Part shown: positions 43,301 to 54,323 of the stretch, piece by piece
How the letters are laid out: the number at the start of each line of letters is the position of its first letter
Numbering within the stretch: position 1 is the first letter of the stretch
Source: Mixia osmundae IAM 14324
Lineage: Eukaryota > Basidiomycota > Mixiomycetes > Mixiales > Mixiaceae
NCBI RefSeq assembly: GCF_000708205.1
Contig: NW_014575552.1
Location: 186,001 to 250,000 of the forward strand
Direction: 5' to 3'
Length of the DNA stretch: 64,000 nucleotides
Translations under genes and position numbers: made by a program
Notes under the pieces: generated by a model
The model's database searches: none
Told to the model about the DNA's origin: nothing
Seen by the model: only the letters and a program-made list of their open reading frames with translations

Positions 43301-45748
43301 CTTTGTGGACTTTGAGCCGACGCCCCGGCGTACGCCCTATCGTCGCGGCATGACTCCAGCCTTCAAAGCAGCGATAGCGAGGTCGCCTGACAAAATTCAG
43401 ATCAGCGAAATGAACGCCGACTTCTCGCGAGCAGCTATCGAGCCTTCAATTGATCAGAACGCTCAGTCTTCCGATGACATGATGCCTGATGAGCAGACAG
43501 ACTCTGACGACACAGTAAATGATGATCTAGAGGAGCCTATGGAGTATGCCGAACGATCCGAAGCCCTTGCTGAAGCACTGGCACCAGGCGTACAAGAGCG
43601 AATTGACGAGCACAGCGAGTCGGAAGTGCCCATTGAGCTAGAGCTGCCTTACGAGCCGGAGCAAGATGATCAAGACGAAAGTTTCCGTCCAGAGGAATTG
43701 GCAGAGCAAGAAGATTCGATGGAGCCGGAATATGTGGATCGCATTGAGCCCATGCCGTATCTACGAGACGTTCCGGTCAGTCGACCAATCTTCGCAAATA
43801 AGCCAATTATCTATCAGCCACAAGCGCAAACGCCCTCGCTGATACGCTTCTACGAACCGTCAGTGCCGGCGTCAGAGCCTCGACCCGTCCCTTCGGTCCA
43901 TTTGCCCGACGTCAAGCGTACTGCATCCGTGGTCACTACTCCACTGGTAGCCGAGCTTACTGGTGCCATGGCTTCACCCATCTATGGTCAATCGATGACA
44001 GAAGCCTTGCCCGTGCCTATCCCAATATGCGCGCAGTCGCTTCCTGTTCAGGCGCCGAGGCAGACCATAAGCCGCGATCGTAGCATGGCCGAGCCCGTCA
44101 CTGAAGATATTGATCTGGAACACACGCCAGAGAATTCTGTCCCTGAGAGCGAAGCAAGCGAGGCGGAAGACCCTTTGCCACAAGCAGCGCTTCTGTCCCC
44201 ATCAGCGTCAGACAAAGAGACAACTTCTTCCAACCGAAGCGCTCAGCATACTGATCATGTGTCCCGTACGAATGTGCATCAGGCCAGTAGCGAGGAGGAC
44301 ACAGATCTGGACGAAGAGCCCAGCCAGGCGTCCGAGGCAGAGATCGACCTGATAGAAGCCGGCGAGCTCAGCGATCAAGAGAATCTGCCGGCGAGACCTC
44401 TCAGGGCAGGCCGTGCGCCTTTGCGTGCTCAGCCGAGTCGCAATACGCGGCAGGCAGTAGTTGAGCCTCGTATTGGGCGTGGCCGGCCGTCTGTTGAGAT
44501 GCCTCACCTGCAATCGCCGCCTACAATGTTTCCGCCTGCCCCGCGAGCTTTCCGGCCAACGAGGCAGCCACGCACCCCTACGCCCTTGATTCAGCAGGCC
44601 TCGACGCAGCATGCGCCAGCGGGCAGAGCATCTCACAGTCGGCAAAGCTCTGCTGCACCGATCAGCCCTTACATCAGAATCACTAGTAATGATCCTGCAG
44701 CAGCTGCCAAGGCAGCGGCAATCCTCAAGATCGAACATTCTTACGTTAATTGTGGCTGGCGGGACAGGAGTTCATCCGAGAATCCAATGGAGCTCGCTCA
44801 GCTGATACACAACGCCGAAGTGGAGCAAAGCATGATAGCTGAGAATCGACGGTCACCAGAGAAGTCTGTTGCTTCTGACAGCCGTTCGAGGCGCATGTCC
44901 GATCGTCTGTCAGCTCGACCGCCTCGGCCGTTAGCAAGACAGCTCGGCGCACTGGGTACCGAGCGAGGCTGGACGAAACCACACTGGAAAGCGCTAGAGA
45001 ATGCCTACTTTGCCATCAAACAAGAAAACGTGGGGAGCAAGGTTGGCGTCAATAAGGTCGCAGAACGCTTTCTGCGCGAGCAACAGATCCGATTGAATGA
45101 AATAGTCGATGATTTCGCCCTGTAAGTCACTGCCAGCAGTGCTATCACGCGTACTGACTCGTACGCAGTGACCAGATCAAGGCGAGAATTGAAGCTATGC
45201 ATTGCGTCATACGACGAAAGCGAGCCACGAAGCGCTTTCAAGAGGCTTTGAGGGCCCGGACAGTTTCGCATGACGAAACGGGCGACGACTTTTCGCATGC
45301 AGCTTCTGGCTATGGTCGCGAGTACGAAGCGGCGAAATCAGAAGCGGCGCGAGTGAGCGTCCGCTTACAACACTCGGACGAAAGCCACAGCTTTGAGCTC
45401 GAGCAGGATGCACCTGCTCGGCCAGAAAAGCGCCTACCTCTGCCGCCACGTTTCAATGCTTATACTCGCCCTGCCCAGCCAGTGATGCACATGCCGCAAG
45501 TATCCACCAGTCGTATGACCCCTGCAAGCTCGACCCCACGACTCGCAGCGAGTTCAGCGAGAGCACAGTATGCCCCCAGATCGCCCGCAAGACGACCGCG
45601 AGCCGGCATCAAGTCGCTCATCAGCACTTTCGAAGGCATTGCGCATGCTCAACGTGAGGATGCCGAGCTATCACGCTCGCTCAAGCGAAGAACGTCTGAC
45701 GATGAGATGCTGACTCTGCCTCGAAAGAGAAGCAGACAAGCTGCCTGA
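40320..45748 (+). CDS. Very large, mostly disordered protein (1759 aa) of unknown function
   Basis: Four exons (40320-41691, 41747-43036, 43084-45121, 45169-45748) total 5280 nt. The protein is rich in Ser, Pro, Glu and Arg with SPxP-like motifs (RASPSPVTEPSPI) and basic Arg/Ser tracts, probably nuclear. Two better-ordered parts stand out: residues about 390-445 (GATVIKSWPVDENTVFLLKM; DAQIFVDIAALG) and the C-terminal block GWTKPHWKALENAYFAIKQE...RFLREQQIRLNEIVDDFAL...IKARIEAMHCVIRRKR, which looks helical. I recognise neither. Composition suggests a chromatin, kinetochore or cell-cycle scaffold, but that is a guess. All three introns are GT-AG and keep frame. Confidence 0.8.
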
Positions 45749-45988
45749 ATGCATCCATCTCTGACATGACGCGCATTGATGCGTGTCCTCGTTCTTTGGT
45801 TTGTAATTGGGACTTCCACCGCACCGTCATCGCGTCATCAGCGAAGAGCAGCATCAGAAGCGAGCTACTGGCCGCCGAGCGGGCCGCTGCCCTGGTCCCG
45901 CATCACTGCTGAGCATATACAGCCCAGCATGATTCGAGCGCAGCCAGGCAGCGAGTGCACCGTCTTGGCAGGTGACCATGCCGCGAAT

Positions 45989-46977
45989 ATGCCAGACACG
46001 ACCATCAAGGGCGCTATAGCAGCCTCAAAGTCAAGCGTGCGACAATCCACCGAGCTACCAATGCCAGGCAGACCAGGCCACCTGACGGACGATCAAGCGA
46101 AAGGACTTGCAGAGCTCAAGAAGCTTCTGTCTGAGCATCTATCAGCTCACCCAACGACGCCCTTTCGACGAGAGCTACTGACAGATGACGGCTACCTCTG
46201 CCGGTACTTGAGAGCCAGGTCTTTCGAAGCTCACAAGTCCAAAGATCTACTCCTCAAGAGTGAGGCTTGGCGCAAGGATTTTAAGTTGGACGAGCTCTAT
46301 TCGACTTGGAACTTTCCTGAGCAACGACAAGTCAAGAAGCACTGGTCTGTTTACTTTCACAGCACGGATCGATTTGGACGGCCGATATGTGTCAACCATG
46401 CCGGTGTCAAAGACTACAAAGCGCTTTGCAAGATCGTTTCGCCTGAACGGTTGATACAAAATTTCGCAGTCGAGGTTGAAACAACGATCAAGCGACGCTA
46501 TCCATCCTGTACAAAAGCAAAGGGATCGCTTGTTGATTGCTCTTTGCTCATTCTCGACCTCAAAGACATCAGTCTCTCCCAATTCTATTCGATGCGTTCA
46601 GTCATCCATACTCTGTTGACATTCTCGCAAGACGTCTTTCCGGAAACTTCAGGCCGCATCATGGTTATCAACGCTGTACGCACCTCTCAGTGCATTGCAT
46701 AGCTTGTGCTGATGGTCTCGATAGCCCACTGCATTCACTTACATCTGGAGCTGGGCGCAAAGTTATCTTGCTCAACGGACGATCTCGAAGATCAGCTTTC
46801 TCGGACATGACTACTTGCCGAAGCTTCTGGGTGCGTAGTTTGTATGCCACCCTGACTGCGCTGACAGATGGGCGAGCAGAGATAGCCGACAGAGATGCAC
46901 TGCCTCGTCAGTTGGGCGGCACCTGCAGGCAATGCCCAGAAGGCTGCGAGCATTCAGATCTTGGTCCGTGGCACTGA
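45989..46977 (+). CDS. Sec14-like phosphatidylinositol/phosphatidylcholine transfer protein (CRAL-TRIO)
   Basis: Three exons. The N-terminal CRAL-TRIO-N helix bundle (HLTDDQAKGLAELKKLL; DGYLCRYLRARSFEAHKSK) is followed by the lipid-binding domain: YFHSTDRFGRPICVNHAG, LLILDLKDISLSQFYSM, FPETSGRIMVINA, PTAFTYIWSWAQSYL and KISFLGHDYLPKLL. The tail DRDALPRQLGGTC matches Sec14 (LPxxxGG). Sec14 proteins exchange PI and PC and stimulate Golgi secretion. I chose ATG 45989, but the frame is open to ATG 45779 and that longer N-terminus (70 more residues) is possible. Introns are GTACGC...ATAG and GTGCGT...GACAG. Confidence 0.9.
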
Positions 46978-47120
46978 CGATGCCGACCAGCAAAGTACGC
47001 ATTATCTAGATGTCTGCATCCCTGTACATGTATTTCTAGCACTTTGTGTCTCTCTACGAATGCTTTGTATTTCTACACATGCTGCCTGAAGCTGCCAGAG
47101 TATACCTCTTTTTTCGCCAT

Positions 47121-48106
47121 CTAAGCAGACACATCGATGCCGCCGTTTATGTGAATGACTGTGCCAGTGATGTAGCTCGACTCTGCGCTCGCTAGCCAGA
47201 CATAAGCCGGACCGAGCTCGCTTGGCTGCCCCGGCCGGCCGAGAGGTGGTTCACCTTTACCGATCTGCTTCATAGTATCGGCATCGTTCGAAGTGGGCTG
47301 AAAGGGTGTGAAGATGATGCCAGGAGCGATGCAGTTCACCCTGATGCCCTTTGGCGCGAGCTGGAGCGCCAAGGACTTTGTGAAGGTGGCAATGGCAGCC
47401 TTCGTGCTGGAATAATCGACGAGAGAGGGGTTTCCCATTGCGGCTGCTACCGAACCGGTGTTGATGATCGAAGCGCCTCGTTTGAGATGTGGCATGGCGT
47501 ACTTTGTGACGGCAAACATGGTCCAGATATTGGTGCGGTAAGTGAGTTCGACGTCATCCAAGTCTATCTCTGCAAAATTGTCGGATTGTTTCTGACGCGC
47601 ACTGTTGTTGACGAGAACATCAAGTCTGCCGTAGGTCTCGATATGCTTGTCGACGACGATCTTGCAGTTGTCTCGTTTTGTGAGATCATAAGGGAGCAAG
47701 AGGCACTTTGTCCCTTCCTTCTCCTCGATCTGCTTCTTGACGTCATCTGCGTCTTTCTGTTCTGCTGGTAGATACACAATCGAGATGTTCGCTCCTTCGC
47801 GAGCCATGAGGAGCGCAGCTGAGCGAGCGATGCCGGAATCTGCGCCTGTCAGGAGGCATGCTCGCCCCTTCAGCTTGTTGCATCCGATATATTCAGCAAG
47901 CTTGGGCTCATTCGTCTCGAGGTCATAAGTCTCCAGGCGCGTGAACTCGGCCATGGGACTGGAAAGCAGATGAGTTCTGGCACTATCTCATAGGAGCAGC
48001 AGACGAACTCCATCTTGGCGTCGAGACCTGGTCTATTTTGTTCCTGGGGCTTGATTGATTCGACTGGGAATGCCGACAGCTTTCCCTCATAGTGTTGATC
48101 TGCCAT
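47121..48106 (-). CDS. Short-chain dehydrogenase/reductase, YghA/glucose-ribitol dehydrogenase-like
   Basis: The main exon (to 47954) has the dinucleotide motif LTGADSGIARSAA (GIA where most members have GIG), DVLVNNSARQ, the catalytic Ser in INTGSVAAAMG and the YxxxK motif in DYSSTKAAI. A C-terminal VNCIAPGIIFTPF and SYITGTVIHINGGID complete it. An upstream exon from ATG 48106 encodes MADQHYEGKLSAFPVESI and NRPGLDAKM, which matches the N-terminal extension of this subfamily, so I include it. The joining intron likely starts GTCTGC near 48005, but the acceptor is not certain (ATGGCCGAG is possible). If the first exon is wrong, the start is 47954. Substrate unknown; NAD(P)-dependent oxidation of a polyol or sugar is likely. 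Confidence 0.85.
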
Positions 48107-49593
48107 TGCTCTGGCTGGGTGATGGTCTCAAAAGATATACGGCCTGCGTCGGGGGTGTTGAGGTGGCCGCTACGACCGTTGATCGATTATCATGGCGATT
48201 TCGTCATCGTCATTTCCGAATTGCCATCATCACGGTGACCGCCCTCTGAGCTTGCCCTCGATCAGACCAGAATCTATATAAGCCATGACATCTGCAGTGA
48301 TCGATGCGTTGCACGGCCAGCCTAGCCTGAGCAGACACACAATAAAGACTCGCACAGAGCCAGCCGCATTCAGCGGTGCAAATCATAACTCATTCCGTAA
48401 GGTTGCCTCGTTCGACCAAGCTCGATGCAGACGCTCCTTGGCATACCATGTACACCTTCGTATGGCTCTCTGCTAGTCTTCGCGCTCACACCGATCTATA
48501 CGATGCCACCTTTCTCTTTGAAACCGCGCAGGAAAGCCGTGCGTAGGCTGTTCGAGAGTAGTGCCGACCTTTGCTACAGCAGCAAAGGGGGATCACTAAC
48601 ATACGATGGTATCAAGGGCAATGCTCAACATACAACCGGCTTAGATCGCGACTCTCTCATGAACTGTGCGAGCTTGCCAAAGCCCCTGTCCGGTAAGAAA
48701 CCATGATCATCGAATTCACTAGCAATGGTCAGGCTGACTTTTTTGCGCACACTTAATCTGTTGCCGTAGCAATCCGACAGCAATACATGAAAACATATCA
48801 GGATGCGCAAGCTATTGGTGCGAAAAGTCTGCATAGAGCTGCCACAGGGCCCGATGACTTGGATCCCTTGATCCCATCGTACGATACTGATGCCCCTTTG
48901 CTGATGAAGCAAAGGTCGGCACTACTCGTATAGTCTACGAATGGCTTTCTTGCGCGGTTTCGAAGAGAAAAGTGCGGTCACTTACCTCGGTGTAAGCGCG
49001 GAAACGAGCGGAGAGCCACACAAAGGTGTACATGGCATGCAAAGGAGCGTCTGCATCGAGCTTGGTCGGACGAGGCGATCTTGCTGAATGGATCTGTGAC
49101 TTGCACTCCTGAATGTGGCTGGCTCTGTCCGGGTCGCTCCCGCAGATCTGTGCCAAATGTAGGCAACGCCGATATGCGCAGCATATGAATCTGCATCACG
49201 TCATCGTCATTTGTCATGAGTCAGACGATATAATGGGCATTCTTGACTTGGAGGCACAATCTGGGGCCCCTGACTTTTTCGTTCTCAACCGTAGCCGAAC
49301 GTGCCTGTCTGTCGTGCATATTGAGCGTGGCAGCGGAGCGACATCATTCGTTTTTGGAGGGGAGTCCGCTTAGGTCCGCACGGGGAAACGTAAATTAAAG
49401 TGAGTGGTAGCAAGGATATTTCGAGAGCAGTCGACACGAGGCGGCAGAATCCACCCAGCCGGGCATTGCACAAGCTGCATCTTCCTGCGCACTCGAGAAG
49501 CACGAACGTTCCGCAGGCGGTCGCCGTAGCTGAAAGAGCAGAGTGCACGCTGCTCGCATCCGCACATTTGCTTTCGGAGCTTCACCTAGCAAG
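48107..49593. other. Gene-poor region around an inverted repeat
   Basis: No gene is supported in this 1.5-kb stretch. Most of it is the imperfect inverted repeat described separately. The part from 49400 to 49593 probably holds the promoter and leader of the transporter gene. Confidence 0.5.
48358..49113. repeat. Imperfect inverted repeat, arms about 250-265 bp, spacer about 240 bp
   Basis: The plus-strand segment 48358-48622 and the reverse complement of 48864-49113 are clearly related. Shared blocks include GACCAAGCTCGATGCAGACG, CCATGTACACCTT and GAGTAGTGCCGACCTTTGCT. Both copies can be read as the same diverged peptide (TKLDADAP, then MYTFVWLSA, then FLFETAQES), but neither gives a full gene. 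One copy has GTAAGT where the other reads on. They look like an old inverted duplication of a gene or element fragment. The family was not recognised. Confidence 0.8.
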
Positions 49594-52076
49594 ATGGCAT
49601 CAGAGCGATTCGACGGCTCTGCGGACCCTTCGATCGCACTCCGCGGTCCTCAACTGACAGCGGAGGAGAAGAATGAGATTGCAGACAGAGAGAATCCAGC
49701 AAACTACTCTGATATCGGTCTCTTGAGAGACTCTATCGCGCCACTCGACTCTTACACTGAAGATGGTCAGTTCGGGCTCCTGCAAGCTTGCGGACCAAGC
49801 TCAGGCGTTGCGCACACACAGGTGTCTACTGGGCCGATCTGCCTGCTCGTCAGCGCAACGCCTGGATCACTCGCACCGAAGGAGCCGAATCGCGGCGCGA
49901 GTTCGGCGTCGTCTGGGCCATGTTCAAAAAGGATCCCCTCGAGCCCATTCGCCAGTACTTTGCCCGCTATGTCGCCACAGGCATGGGTCTCTTCGTCGAA
50001 GGCTTCACTCTCTTTTCCATCGGCAATCTTTCGGCATTGTTCAGTGCGGTCTGGCCGACTTGTTGGTCAACTCACACGGTCTGCGCGGCAAATTGGGTGT
50101 AGGTTCCGGTCGATTCATGTCTCTTCGTATGCCCATACAGCCCACAGATATGGCGTCAACTACCTTGAAATCGTCGGCATTATCATCGGTCAGATTCTTG
50201 TCGGAATCGAAGGAGGTGAGTATCGCGTGCCTATTCTGTAAAACCCACTCACCCGGTCTTTTACTCCTCTACTCCTTGTCTCAATGACCTGCTGTCATCA
50301 ATACGCACATATTCAACAGACTGGATCGGTCGAAAGTTCGGTATGATGCAAGATGCGGTCATTATGGCGATCGGCACGTTGATGCTTATCGCGTCCTGGG
50401 GGACGTCTCTTCAAGGCTGGGTCATCTGCTATGCCTTCTCTCTGCTCTTCTATGGCATAGGCGTCGGCGGAGAATACCCCATGACTTCAACACGGTCGAT
50501 GGAGGGCGTAGGCAGCGGCAGGAACGCTACCACTGCCGACAAAGCACATAGAGGTCGAACAGTCGTTCTCGCATTCCTCATGCAAGGATGGGGTCAATTC
50601 ATCAATCAAGCCGCTCTCATCATCCTCCTGCTCATCTTCAACGGCGGCGGCAACCCTCCGTACAGCAAGAAGACGGCCCAATGGACCTTCAGACTGTCAT
50701 TCGTCGTCGTTTTGCCATTCACGCTCTGGCTTGTCTACTATCGATACTACAAGGTCACCTACGCAGATGCTGCTCTCAAACGCTCTCGACAACGCCTCGG
50801 AACGTCTGGATACGATGTTGCGAGTCTCAATCTTGCACTTCGATATTTCTGGCCTCGTCTGCTCGCGACGACTATCGGCTGGTTCGCCAACGACTTCGCG
50901 TTCTATGGCAACAAGATCTTCACGTGAGTCTCTCACGAGCACAGACGTGCTGCTTACTGACGAACACCTCTATCCTCATAGATCCGAATGCAAGTCTGCT
51001 GAATGTCATGGATAGTTGACACGTGAGCTGACACGTCCTCACCTCGTCTGCAGTCATCAAGGTCATCAGCCCCCAGTCGAAATCAGTCGTTACCAGCTGG
51101 AATTGGTCGCTGCTGAACATTGGTATGTCCAGAAGCGTACGTCTGTCTCCGACTTACGGGTATGCGCGACAGGCGTGTCTCTGGTCGGTTATTATCTTGC
51201 TGCTTTCTTCATTGATGCCAAGCACTATGGCCGTGTGCGCATGCAACTCGTCGGCTTCCTCGCAGACTGTGCGTATTGGTCATTGTTGATCTGATACGAC
51301 AAGGCTGATGCGTCCCCGCAGTCGTCTGCTTTGTCATTCCCGCGTTTGCTTACAAGACACTCACCAAGCCTGGCTCTGGCATCAAAGGCTTCCAGGCTCT
51401 GTTCTTCCTGTCCAGCTTCTTCCAACAGTTCGGTCCCAATTGCGTGACCTTCTTGGTTGCCGCAGAAGTCTATCCGGCGTCGATTCGAGCAACAGCTCAC
51501 GGGTGCCTTTCTTTGGCCTGACATATCAGAGCTTCACTGATTGCCTGATGGTCTAGTGTCTCCGCTGCTGCCGGCAAGTTGGGAGCTCTCGCACCCACAA
51601 TTCTGTATAACTATATCGACGCCGAGACCAGATTCAAGGTCGTCCCTTGGTTTGCTCTGTTTGGCGCCATTGCCACGTTCTTGTTCTTGCCCGACGTCAC
51701 CGGCCTCGATCTGCGAGAGCAAGAGCGAGCATGGGAATATCTGCGCACCGAACGCGAGTACCACGGCGTTGCCATCCATCCGAGACATCTTTCCATTTGG
51801 GAGATCTACGTCCAGAAGCGTCATCGTCACTACAACCCAGCACTCGACAGACAAGAGAAGATTGACGAACTGCGTGATCTGTACAAAGGCTACACACGGT
51901 CGAAAGCAATGGAGAAGGACGCCGAGAGCGAAGATGGAGTGGAAGCTGACGACTATTCGTTTGTCAGCGATGACGTCGTCGCCTATTTCAGCAAGGAAAA
52001 GGGCAGCTTGGCACCCAAGGCCTCGCCAGGCTCTGATGAGACCAACGTCGCCTTCCACAACGAGAAGCAGAGCTGA
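49594..52076 (+). CDS. Major facilitator transporter, phosphate / glycerophosphodiester permease type
   Basis: Nine exons give 1995 nt, 664 aa: 49594-49765, 49822-50098, 50148-50215, 50320-50923, 50982-50989, 51054-51122, 51173-51268, 51322-51502, 51557-52076. Twelve helices are expected; clear segments are FVEGFTLFSIGNLSALF, NYLEIVGIIIGQILVGI, GVGGEYPMTS (the family's conserved GxGGEYP), FVCFVIPAFAYKTL and FGPNCVTFLVAAEVYPASIR. The long hydrophilic C-terminus is acidic. These features fit proton-coupled phosphate or glycerophosphoinositol uptake of the Pho84/Git1 group; the substrate is not certain. Exon 5 is only 8 nt (ATCCGAAT) and is followed by a GC-AG intron (GCAAGT, 50990-51053). Without the exon the frame breaks; with it the protein reads NKIFTSEFIKVISPQ. 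Confidence 0.9.
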
Positions 52077-52263
52077 TTGTGCATGCTCTCGAAGACTGTC
52101 ATTTTCATTCGTTCATTACAACATGTTGAATCATTGAAGCCATTGATGTGTAGCCCCCGCCGCGCGCATCGCGCATTTGTCGGTATTTATCCTAGCGAGT
52201 AGTCAGTAGGCTGTCGGAAGCGTGCCTCGCGTTGACTGTCGAGCATCTACAGATGCTCACGGC

Positions 52264-53497
52264 ATGAGCAGCTACTTGGGTGATCTCAATCCCAGTACCG
52301 CGCTGGCATCTCTCGCTCGCAACGTGCAAGACCTCTTGCCAGCAGCCCAGCAACAGTGGTCAAGATCGACTGTCGGCGCATACCTCGACAATCTAGCAGG
52401 TCTAGAAGGGGATCGTCAGTCTTGTGAGGCTGGCCGTCTATGCGTGGTCTCGTATCGTACTGACGCATGCAAGACAGTATATTACTGGCTCGGAGGTTCG
52501 GTAGCACTCGCCTTACCGACTCTGCTCGCGCTTTCAGGGCGCACCTCGCAGGCTAGCAAGCAGACCCTCAGCAAATCTGCAAAGAAGCGTAAAGCCAAAC
52601 GGAAGCAAGCCACTACGAGCGGCAATTCGACTGACGAGCAGACTGCTGGCAAGATGGATGTGCAGACGCCGCCCAGCGTCATCCTTCACTGGGGTCGCGA
52701 GAGGTGTGCAGCTCGTACAGCAGTCTTCTGCTTGCACTCACAGACAAAGCAGGTACACGATCGAGCTTCCGCCAGCGCATGCACCCCTTTCAGTCTTGCG
52801 TTCATTGATCCAGCAAAAGACATCGGTCGCGCCTGAGCATCAGAAGCTGATCATCTCTGGCTTCGTAGCCAAAGATGATGCCGCGACGATGGCCCAGCTC
52901 GGCTTGGTCGATGGACCGTCTAGCAAAGCACAAGTAGAGGAGCCCAATTTTTCGAGCCTCATGAAGGGATGGGGCGCAGCCATAGGTTTGTATAACGACG
53001 GCAAGAAGAAAAAGGAAAAGAGGATAACGCTCATCGCTGCGGCCGAAGCAAGCGGCAGGGTCAGCGACCGTCCTGAGGGAGTAGCAGGCCAGGGGTCAGT
53101 AGCTACATCGGGCCGAAAAAGTGCGGCAAGGGATGAACCGACGCTAGTACAATCGATCAAAGCGATCTCTGATGACGCTACCCAACGGCTCGAGACTCAG
53201 ATTGTCGAGCTCGAAGGCTCTGCCTCTGGCCATCCCGTCGCGATTTCTGCAGACCGCTTAGCGAGTCCGGCCCATGAGGACTCACGACCCGGCACACCCA
53301 GTCAGACAGTGCCATTGCATGTACGACTATCGGAAGCGCTGCTCCAGATATTGCTCAAGCTAGATTCAGTCGACGTGCCCCCGGAATGGCAGGAGGCGAG
53401 ATTGGCACGCAAGAATGCAGTCAGAGAAGTGCAAAGCAAGCTCGACCGAGTCGACCGCGCCAAGGAGATGCTCGCAAAGCATTCGAGCACAGGCTAG
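52264..53497 (+). CDS. Membrane-anchored Ubl-BAG co-chaperone (Snl1/BAG family)
   Basis: Three exons from ATG 52264. An N-terminal segment contains a membrane helix (WLGGSVALALPTLLALSG) followed by a basic stretch (SAKKRKAKRKQA). Next comes a ubiquitin-like domain (RYTIELPPAHAPLSVLRSL; HQKLIISGFVAKDD), an Ala-rich linker, and a C-terminal BAG domain (LSEALLQILLKLDSVDVP; RLARKNAVREVQSKLDRV). BAG domains bind the Hsp70 ATPase and speed nucleotide exchange; the anchor suggests a role at the ER or nuclear envelope, like yeast Snl1. Introns: GTCAGT...GACAG near 52413-52474 and GTGTGC...AAGCAG near 52704-52752. A degraded copy of the neighbouring transporter follows about 100 bp downstream. Confidence 0.85.
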
Positions 53498-53600
53498 ATA
53501 TAGTGTTGTACACATAGTGGATTACTTTACGTCCGCAATGTCGCGACATATATCTTTCACATGTCAAATGAGCGAAATGGAAATTGTGCAGAAAAGGGAT

Positions 53601-54095
53601 AGAATCGCACCCATGAGCTGTCGCTCGAATCGAAGCGGGATGGACTTCTGCGGCAACCAAGAAGGTCACGCAATTGGGACCGAGCTGTTGGAAGGAGCTC
53701 GACAGGAAGACAAGAGTCTGGAAGCCTTTGATGCCAGAGCTGGGCTTGGTGAGTATCTTGTAGAGCAAACGCGGGAATGACAGAACGCGAAATCGTTGGC
53801 GAACCAGCCGATAGTCGTCGCGAGCAGACGAGGCCAGAAATATCGAAGTGCAAGCCTGAGACTCGCAACAACGTATGCAGACGTTCCGAGGCGTTGACGG
53901 GAGCGTTTGAGAGCAGCAACTGCGTAGGTGACTTTGTAGTCTCAAAGGTAGACAAGCCAGAGCGTGAATGGCGAAATGACGACGATTGACGATATGAAGG
54001 TCCACTGGACCGTCTTCTTGCTGTACGGAGGGTTGCCGTCACTTTTGAAGATGAGCAGAAGGAGGATGAGAGCGACTTGAAATGGCAATTTGAGC
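53601..54095 (-). pseudogene. Inverted partial copy of the upstream MFS transporter gene
   Basis: The minus strand matches the transporter gene at 50595-50907 and 51337-51505, at roughly 85 percent by eye. For instance GACGACTATCGGCTGGTTCG and TTCCAACAG-CGGTCCCAATTG are shared. The stretch between the two source blocks (about 430 bp, three exons and their introns) is missing, so the copy runs straight from NDFAF into the later helix. Several small indels break the frame. It lies in inverted orientation 1.5 kb downstream of its parent, with the BAG gene between. It looks like a non-functional segmental duplicate, not a processed copy, because nothing shows precise intron loss. Confidence 0.85.
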
Positions 54096-54323
54096 TCGTG
54101 TCTGAGTCATCAGGCCGTCTGGGGATCGGCTGCATTTCGACGCGCACAGATCGCACAGACTCCCTTCCGGCGTTCTCCGTTCTAGTGCTTCTAACGTACC
54201 CACGCGGCACGTGTCTTCGATCTTGCAATACTGTCCATCTTCTATGTTGCTTCTCTGGCCCTCGGCGCGTCAACGCCAGCCCCAAGTCGCTCCTCGACCT
54301 GCCCGTTTCGTCATTGAGCAGAT

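Noticed and set aside
53421-54005. A second, intact transporter gene on the minus strand
   Set aside because: The match to the parent gene is in pieces, in changing frames, and lacks several exons, so it is a relic.
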